From Deltaproteobacteria bacterium (GTDB lineage: Bacteria; Desulfobacterota; Desulfobacteria; Desulfobacterales; Desulfobacteraceae): a DNA stretch of 57,401 nucleotides. The notes under the pieces are model-generated. The model was not told where the DNA came from. It saw nothing but the letters and a program-made list of their open reading frames with translations, and did not search any database. The stretch covers positions 1 to 57,401 of the forward strand of contig JAQIBP010000029.1 of assembly GCA_027858995.1 (NCBI GenBank), read 5' to 3'. Position numbers and translations under genes: made by a program. This document shows, in pieces, positions 52,249-57,401 of the stretch (position 1 is its first letter; the number at the start of each line of letters is the position of its first letter).

Positions 52249-53262
52249 ATGCCATCATGTAAAATTTGTAGAGGAATCGTTTTCGATGGTATTCATCTTT
52301 CCGATGGTGGGTTGCTCCACAAATCTTGTTTGGAATCTATTCAGGGTAAGGAACTGAAAATTAGAAACAAGATATATGAACAGCAAGGGAGATTGAGCAA
52401 ATTGAGGCGAGAATTTGAAAGACGTAAAAAATTAATATTTAAAATTGTATCTATATTTTCAAAACCTGACGTCGATATTGTCGATATTGAAAGGAAAATC
52501 TCAATCCTTGAGAAGAATATTGAGCAATTGTTCGAGAATTTGCACCCCTTGCAAACCAAAACCGCTACACTTTACGATTACTTTCTTACATATCCACCAG
52601 ATTGGGAAGCAAGAAGAAAACAAATAGTAGAAAGAGAGGGTAATAAATGTAGTGACTGTGGAAACTGGCGGCACCTTCATTTACACCATCTAAAGCCTTT
52701 ATCTAAGGGTGGCAGTAACAAAATATCAAACTTGGAGTTGCTATGTGAAAAATGTCACTCAAAAAAACATGGTGGTCGAAATTTCTCTGGCGATTTGAAC
52801 AGTTCAGAGACAGCTTTTTCCAAACGCGTAGCAAATATTCGCTATGCTATTGCAAATGGTAAGCTAATTAAGTTTGGTTATAAGAAATATAAAGATAAAA
52901 GCTATAAACAAAGAACTGTTAAGCCTGCTAAACTTGTTATTCTTGACCATATTAGAAACACTGGATCAACTCTTTGTGTTCATGGTTATTGTGAACTTCG
53001 AAAAGCAAGGCGCACATTTGCATTAAAGCGAATGAGAGGTTTAAAGGTTGAAAACCGAATACAAGGGTTCAAACCAAATTCAAAATCATCATCAGATACT
53101 AACAAATTTAAAAAGCCAACATCCACTAAAAAAATGGCTAAGCCTAAAAAAAAGCCAACACCCACTAAAAAATTGGTTAAGCTTAAAAAGAAGACACAAT
53201 TTGAAGATATGTGTGACCAATTAGAGCAGCATGATATAGAAAATTTGAAATTAATGGAGTAA
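52249..53262 (+). CDS. Zinc finger - coiled coil - HNH nuclease - WYL domain protein
   Basis: I chose the ATG at 52249 (337 residues), with AGGAG 9 bases upstream. Residues 4-27 have CX2C...HX2C (C4, C7, H24, C27), a half-LIM-like finger. Residues 37-105 are a charged coiled coil. The HNH domain spans about 125-175, with C134/C137, HLHHLKPL (H146, H147), N161 and C166/C169/H170. A WYL-like domain follows (about 195-270): LIKFGYKKYK, QRTVKPAKLVI, then CVHGYCELRKARRTFALKRM. The tail has K/P/T repeats (288-315), probably DNA binding. The combination suggests a ligand-sensing defence nuclease. Confidence 0.8.
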   Translation: MPSCKICRGIVFDGIHLSDGGLLHKSCLESIQGKELKIRNKIYEQQGRLSKLRREFERRKKLIFKIVSIFSKPDVDIVDIERKISILEKNIEQLFENLHPLQTKTATLYDYFLTYPPDWEARRKQIVEREGNKCSDCGNWRHLHLHHLKPLSKGGSNKISNLELLCEKCHSKKHGGRNFSGDLNSSETAFSKRVANIRYAIANGKLIKFGYKKYKDKSYKQRTVKPAKLVILDHIRNTGSTLCVHGYCELRKARRTFALKRMRGLKVENRIQGFKPNSKSSSDTNKFKKPTSTKKMAKPKKKPTPTKKLVKLKKKTQFEDMCDQLEQHDIENLKLME

Positions 53263-53544
53263 CAGATGCAGTTATGCTTTAAATACAATCGGCGGCACCT
53301 GAACTCTACAGTTAAAGTTCAACTTTATTCTCTGACAACGTTAATCAAAGGCATTCTTCCGCATTATTTTTTTTAATATAAAAATTTGATTTCACTGGAA
53401 GCCCTTCCGGGATATCGTAGGGGGTAGATACAGGTGGTTTGCAATATCCAACCAGCGTTAGAAAGGCAGCCATCCTGGAACAGATAAAAGCAGAAAGCTT
53501 TACGGTAAATATCCAAATTATCAAAAAAATTATATGAGTCTAAT

Positions 53545-55089
53545 TTAAAGATTCTCAAGTTTTACAACAGGGTTCTCCTTTAAATATTCCAATCTGTTTA
53601 AACCGTTAATATAGGCAAGGGCACTTGCTGTAATAATATCAGGATCTGCACCTTTTCCAAGGGCTATAATTCCATCTTCCTGAAGACGGACAGTTACTTC
53701 ACCCTGGGCATCTGTGCCCTCTGTTAAAGCTGATATGGTAAATCTTAAAAGTTTAGATTTGGTACAGGTTAATTTGGATATAATATTATATACCGCATCT
53801 ATAGGACCATTTCCCTCCAATGCACCTTGAACTGGCCTTCCATTGATATTAAGTTTTACACTTGCCGTAGGTAAAACAGTATTTCCGGATAATACATGGA
53901 TATATTCAAGGCTAAAAACTTCAGAACTTCTTAATACACCTTCGTTTATCAAAGCTTCAATATCTTCATCAAGTATATTTTTTTTTCTGTCTGCAAGATG
54001 TTTGAATTTTTTAAAGACTATATCCAACTCTTCTTTGGAGAGGTTATATCCCATTTCCAGAATATGTGAATTAAGTGCATGACTTCCTGAATGCTTTCCA
54101 AGAACAAGATTATTTTTGTTTAGACCAATGGTTTCAGGTTTCATTATTTCATAGGTCATGGGGTTTTTCAATATACCATCCTGGTGAATTCCTGCTTCAT
54201 GGGCAAAGGCATTGGCTCCCACCACAGCTCTGTTAGGCTGGATCAACATACCGGTTATCATGCTGACAAGACGGCTTGTGGGGTAAATTCTTGTAGTATC
54301 AATGGATGTCGTATAGGGGAAAAAATTGGGTCGTGTATGTAATGCCATGACAACTTCTTCAAGGGAAGTGTTGCCGGCTCTTTCTCCAATACCGTTTATG
54401 GTGACTTCAACCTGTCTTGCTCCAGCTTGTATGCCTGACAGAGTATTGGATGTGGCAAGTCCAAGATCATTATGGCAGTGAACACTTAATACAGCTTTGT
54501 CCATATTTGGTGTATTAGTTTTTACATATTTTACAAGTTCTTCAAATTCTTCAGGAATGGCATATCCAACAGTATCAGGAAGATTAATTGTAGTGGCGCC
54601 TGCATCAATTACAGCCTCAAATACCCGGCACAAAAAATCCTTGTCTGATCTTGAACCATCTTCTGCTGAAAATTCCACATTATCTGTAAAAGAGGCAGCA
54701 AATTTTACTGATTCAACAGCTCTTTCAAGAACTTTATCAGGTCCCATATCAAGTTTGTATTTCATGTGCAGTTCAGATGTGGCAATAAATGTATGAATTC
54801 TTGGATTAACAGCGTCTTTGATGGCTTCCCATCCAAGCTTGATATCATTTTCATCAGCTCGGCAAAGTGCCGCAACCTGGGAAGTTTTCAGGGTTTTGGC
54901 AATGGCTTGAACTGCTTTAAAATCACCTTCTGATGCTGCAGGAAACCCGGCTTCCATAACATTGACACCCAGTTTTTCAAGCTGGGTGGCAATGCGCAGT
55001 TTTTCAGCCTGATTCATGGAAGCTCCGGGAGATTGCTCCCCGTCCCTTAATGTTGTGTCAAAAATAATAATTTCGCTTTGTTGTTTCAT
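53545..55089 (-). CDS. leuA: 2-isopropylmalate synthase
   Basis: This enzyme condenses acetyl-CoA and 2-oxoisovalerate in the first step of leucine synthesis. The 514 residues start with FDTTLRDGEQSPGASM, include AVLSVHCHNDLGLATSN (metal-binding HXH) and have the C-terminal regulatory domain for leucine feedback (YNIISKLTCTKSKLLRF). The length is normal. It is the last gene of the ilvH-cimA-leuA run, 107 bases after cimA. Confidence 0.95.
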   Translation of the reverse strand: MKQQSEIIIFDTTLRDGEQSPGASMNQAEKLRIATQLEKLGVNVMEAGFPAASEGDFKAVQAIAKTLKTSQVAALCRADENDIKLGWEAIKDAVNPRIHTFIATSELHMKYKLDMGPDKVLERAVESVKFAASFTDNVEFSAEDGSRSDKDFLCRVFEAVIDAGATTINLPDTVGYAIPEEFEELVKYVKTNTPNMDKAVLSVHCHNDLGLATSNTLSGIQAGARQVEVTINGIGERAGNTSLEEVVMALHTRPNFFPYTTSIDTTRIYPTSRLVSMITGMLIQPNRAVVGANAFAHEAGIHQDGILKNPMTYEIMKPETIGLNKNNLVLGKHSGSHALNSHILEMGYNLSKEELDIVFKKFKHLADRKKNILDEDIEALINEGVLRSSEVFSLEYIHVLSGNTVLPTASVKLNINGRPVQGALEGNGPIDAVYNIISKLTCTKSKLLRFTISALTEGTDAQGEVTVRLQEDGIIALGKGADPDIITASALAYINGLNRLEYLKENPVVKLENL

Positions 55090-55196
55090 GATTATTTACC
55101 TTAATATTTAAAATTTCTTGTTAATAATTTAGATGTGTATTAGTTCTGAGTTCTGTGTATTGAGAGGTAAGGGTTAAAATAGTGTTCCCTCACATC

Positions 55197-56843
55197 TCAA
55201 GATTCACCACTCATCTCATTATCCAATGAAAGCTTATATTGGAAACTGTCAGCCAAAGCCTGCCAGCTTGCTTCAATAATATCTTCTGAAACACCAATGG
55301 TGGAAAAAATATTATTTTCATCCCTTGATTCAATAAGAACACGAACCTTTGATTGAGTCCCATCCATTCCATCAATGACACGAACCTTAAAGTCCACAAG
55401 GTGCATGTCTTTTATTTGCGGATATATGGTGGAAAGTGCCTTTCGCAGCGCATTATCCAGTGCACTGACAGGTCCGTCTCCTTCTGCTGATGTTATTTCA
55501 GTTTTATCATCCACCCTTATTTTTATCATGGCATGGGAATAACAGGGGCGTTCCTTGTCTTTTTCCACCACAACCCTGAAAGATTCAAGTTCAAAATGGG
55601 GAACAAACTGATCAGTGAGTTTTTCCATGATAAGTTTTAACGATCCTTCGGCAGCATCAAATTCATACCCATAATTTTCCAGCTCTTTGATACTGGATAC
55701 TATTTGATGTTTGCTAAGGCCTTTTTCACCAAGGCTTACCCCGAGTTCTTTTGCCTTATATTCAATATTGCTTTTGCCGGATTGTTCAGAAACAAGAACA
55801 CGTCGTTCATTTCCAATAAGTTCAGGAACGATATGTTCATAGGCGTTGGGATTTTTAATAACAGCACTTACATGGACACCACCCTTATGGGCAAAAGCAC
55901 TTTTACCAACAAATGGTCTTGAATTCACAGGAGGAACATTGGCTGTTTCAGAAACAAAACGTGAAAGATTTACAAGGTTTCCAAGGTTTTGATCAGTGAT
56001 GCAATCCTGATTCATCTTAAGGGCAAGAATGGGTATGACAGCAGTAAGGTCAGCATTACCGCATCGTTCACCATAACCATTGATAGTACCCTGAACCATG
56101 GTAGCTCCTGCATGTACAGCCATTACAGAATTTGCCACTGCCATGGCACCATCATTATGTGTATGAATTCCAAAAACAAGTTCAGAATTGTCTTTAACCT
56201 GAAGGTCACACGTAAAATGTTTGATTACCTCTTTTGTGATGGTTTCAATATCACAGGGCAGGGTGCCGCCATTGGTATCACACAGAACCAGGCATCTTGT
56301 TCCGCCTTTAAAGGCTGCTTCAAGAGTTTTTAAAGCATAATCAGGGTTGGCTTTATAACCGTCAAAAAAATGTTCTGCATCATAGATAACCTCAAGGTCA
56401 TGATTAAAAAGATATTCTATACTCTCTTCTATCATGGAAAGATTCTCTTTTTTGGATGTTTCCATTATTGATTCCACATGAAGATCCCAGGATTTTCCAA
56501 AAATTGTTATAACTGGAGCCTTGCTGTTAATTAATGCCTGAATATTTGTATCTTCCCTGCAGGTTTTTCCTGGTCGCCGGGTTGAACCAAAAGCTGTCAA
56601 TTTTGCCTTTTTAAATTCTATTTTTTTTGCAAGTTCAAAAAAATGACTGGCTCCTGGATTTGATCCTGGCCATCCTCCTTCAATGTAATGAATACCTGCA
56701 TCGTCAAGACGTTTTGCAATTTTCACCTTGTCTTCAGGAGAAAAGAATATGTTTTCTCCCTGCATGCCATCCCGCAGTGTAGTATCATACAAGAGAACTT
56801 TTTTTTGTGTTCCTGTTTTTTGGTACATGATTTTGTTTTCCAT
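55197..56843 (-). CDS. cimA: (R)-citramalate synthase
   Basis: This enzyme forms citramalate from pyruvate and acetyl-CoA, giving a threonine-independent route to isoleucine. The 548 residues contain LLYDTTLRDGMQGENI, VFGIHTHNDGAMAVAN (metal-binding HXH) and the long regulatory C-terminal domain, features of the CimA (TIGR00977-type) branch rather than LeuA. The start may be ATG at 56843 or an internal ATG at 56828; neither has a strong ribosome site. It lies 23 bases after ilvH. Confidence 0.92.
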   Translation of the reverse strand: MENKIMYQKTGTQKKVLLYDTTLRDGMQGENIFFSPEDKVKIAKRLDDAGIHYIEGGWPGSNPGASHFFELAKKIEFKKAKLTAFGSTRRPGKTCREDTNIQALINSKAPVITIFGKSWDLHVESIMETSKKENLSMIEESIEYLFNHDLEVIYDAEHFFDGYKANPDYALKTLEAAFKGGTRCLVLCDTNGGTLPCDIETITKEVIKHFTCDLQVKDNSELVFGIHTHNDGAMAVANSVMAVHAGATMVQGTINGYGERCGNADLTAVIPILALKMNQDCITDQNLGNLVNLSRFVSETANVPPVNSRPFVGKSAFAHKGGVHVSAVIKNPNAYEHIVPELIGNERRVLVSEQSGKSNIEYKAKELGVSLGEKGLSKHQIVSSIKELENYGYEFDAAEGSLKLIMEKLTDQFVPHFELESFRVVVEKDKERPCYSHAMIKIRVDDKTEITSAEGDGPVSALDNALRKALSTIYPQIKDMHLVDFKVRVIDGMDGTQSKVRVLIESRDENNIFSTIGVSEDIIEASWQALADSFQYKLSLDNEMSGES

Positions 56844-56866
56844 ATCTTGTTTAATTATTATTTCAT

Positions 56867-57358
56867 CTATTTTCTATTTTCCCGTGTCAGTGCTATTGTT
56901 CCTGTGGATGCAATCTCAATTATTCCCATGGGTTTTAATAAAGAGATAATAGCATTATGTTTATCAGGGTTCCCTGACATCTCTATGGTATAATGTAAAT
57001 GTCCGACATCAACGATTTTGCACCTGAAAATATCAACAATTCGTAATATTTCAGCTCTTTTTTCAAGCTGTGCATTTACTTTGATCAAAGTTAATTCTCT
57101 TTGAACATATTTTTTGTCTGTCAGATCATTGACTGTAATCACATTGATAAGTTTGTTGAGCTGTTTTTTTATCTGATCAATAATGTGGGGTTCACATCTT
57201 GTCACCATTGTAATTCTTGATATTTCAGGTTCTGTTGTGTTTGCCACACTCAAAGAGTCAATATTAAATGCCCGGCTTGAAAAAAGTCCTGCTATTCTTG
57301 AAAGAACCCCTGGTTCATCATCTACAAGAATAGAAAGCAAATATTTCTCTGTTTTCAT
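56867..57358 (-). CDS. ilvH: Acetolactate synthase small (regulatory) subunit
   Basis: The 163-residue protein has an N-terminal ACT domain, LSILVDDEPGVLSRIAGLFS, then RAFNIDSLSVANT and a C-terminal IlvH-specific domain with GHLHYTIEMSGNPDK. It binds valine and tunes the catalytic subunit, which must lie upstream, beyond the window edge. AAGGATATAAAA precedes the ATG. It heads the visible ilvH-cimA-leuA operon. Confidence 0.95.
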   Translation of the reverse strand: MKTEKYLLSILVDDEPGVLSRIAGLFSSRAFNIDSLSVANTTEPEISRITMVTRCEPHIIDQIKKQLNKLINVITVNDLTDKKYVQRELTLIKVNAQLEKRAEILRIVDIFRCKIVDVGHLHYTIEMSGNPDKHNAIISLLKPMGIIEIASTGTIALTRENRK

Positions 57359-57401
57359 AATTTTATATCCTTATTTTATAACCTTTTCCTAAATATTTGA
57401 C

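Noticed and set aside
53266-53376. A 36-codon frame with GGAG upstream after the HNH-WYL gene
   Set aside because: The GGAG belongs to the end of the preceding coding sequence, the frame has no recognisable features and it ends in a poly-T run.
50700-53540. Integron-type attC sites in the accessory islet
   Set aside because: GTTAAGC at 52228 and GCTTAAT near 52031 vaguely resemble core-site ends, but no matched R/L boxes, folding stem or integrase are visible, and copy A has no equivalent pair.

Overview
The window is a 57.4 kb AT-rich bacterial chromosome segment. Gene content points to a strictly anaerobic member of the Desulfobacterota (an inference; Desulfobacteraceae-like): SelB, HemW, a DsrE-family protein, a TAXI-type TRAP transporter, an ADP-forming acyl-CoA synthetase, the citramalate route to isoleucine, FmdE-type and molybdopterin proteins, and many radical-SAM and Fe-S proteins. 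No rRNA, CRISPR array, complete insertion sequence, integrase or origin was seen.

Layout. 1-6.6 kb (minus): a B12-type radical SAM enzyme cut by the window edge, an MFS pump, then a compact housekeeping run transcribed ribF-def-fmt-rsmB-rpe. 6.6-6.9 kb: a near-consensus promoter and two tRNA-Leu genes. 7.3-12.7 kb: a small unknown, an isochorismatase-like hydrolase, a radical SAM protein overlapping hemW, and selB convergent to them with a small membrane protein upstream of selB. 12.8-15.6 kb: tRNA-His, a secreted cyclophilin, mtgA, a serine hydrolase and tRNA-Arg. 15.7-18.8 kb (minus): an extracytoplasmic thiol-redox cluster (Cys-rich exported protein, DsbB, DsbA, TlpA-like lipoprotein, tiny CXXC membrane protein, and a polyferredoxin broken by a frameshift). 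19-30.5 kb: a patchy region where intact genes (QueG-like Fe-S protein, GspAB, S4 protein, nitrilase, rhodanese, SprT/DUF2786 protein, Ada-like zinc protein, MoCo carrier, gamma carbonic anhydrase, DsrE, GIY-YIG, FmdE) are mixed with gene stumps (two LysE N-termini, an aldo/keto reductase tail, a DJ-1 start, an ABC ATPase half). 30.7-41.97 kb: tRNA-Phe, rsmE, an acidic protein with a helical C-terminus, valS, nadC, a REC-GGDEF regulator, lepA, enoyl-CoA hydratase and an NDP-forming acyl-CoA synthetase. 42-50.3 kb: a DUF1566 protein, the TRAP-TAXI transporter with hairpins between and after its two genes, a universal stress protein, CapA and UspA remnants, an N-formylglutamate amidohydrolase-like protein, an orphan molybdopterin oxidoreductase and a DUF2147 protein. 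50.3-53.5 kb: a low-density accessory islet. 53.5-57.4 kb (minus): ilvH-cimA-leuA, a branched-chain amino acid operon.

The best candidate for something undescribed is the islet at 50.3-53.5 kb. An Abi-alpha (DUF4393)-like protein and a protein joining a zinc finger, coiled coil, HNH nuclease and WYL domain each follow one copy of a diverged repeat of about 185 bp. This looks like a small anti-phage locus built from repeat-plus-gene units. The second candidate is the periplasmic thiol cluster, which combines an oxidising DsbA/DsbB branch with a TlpA/CXXC/polyferredoxin branch that may be reductive.
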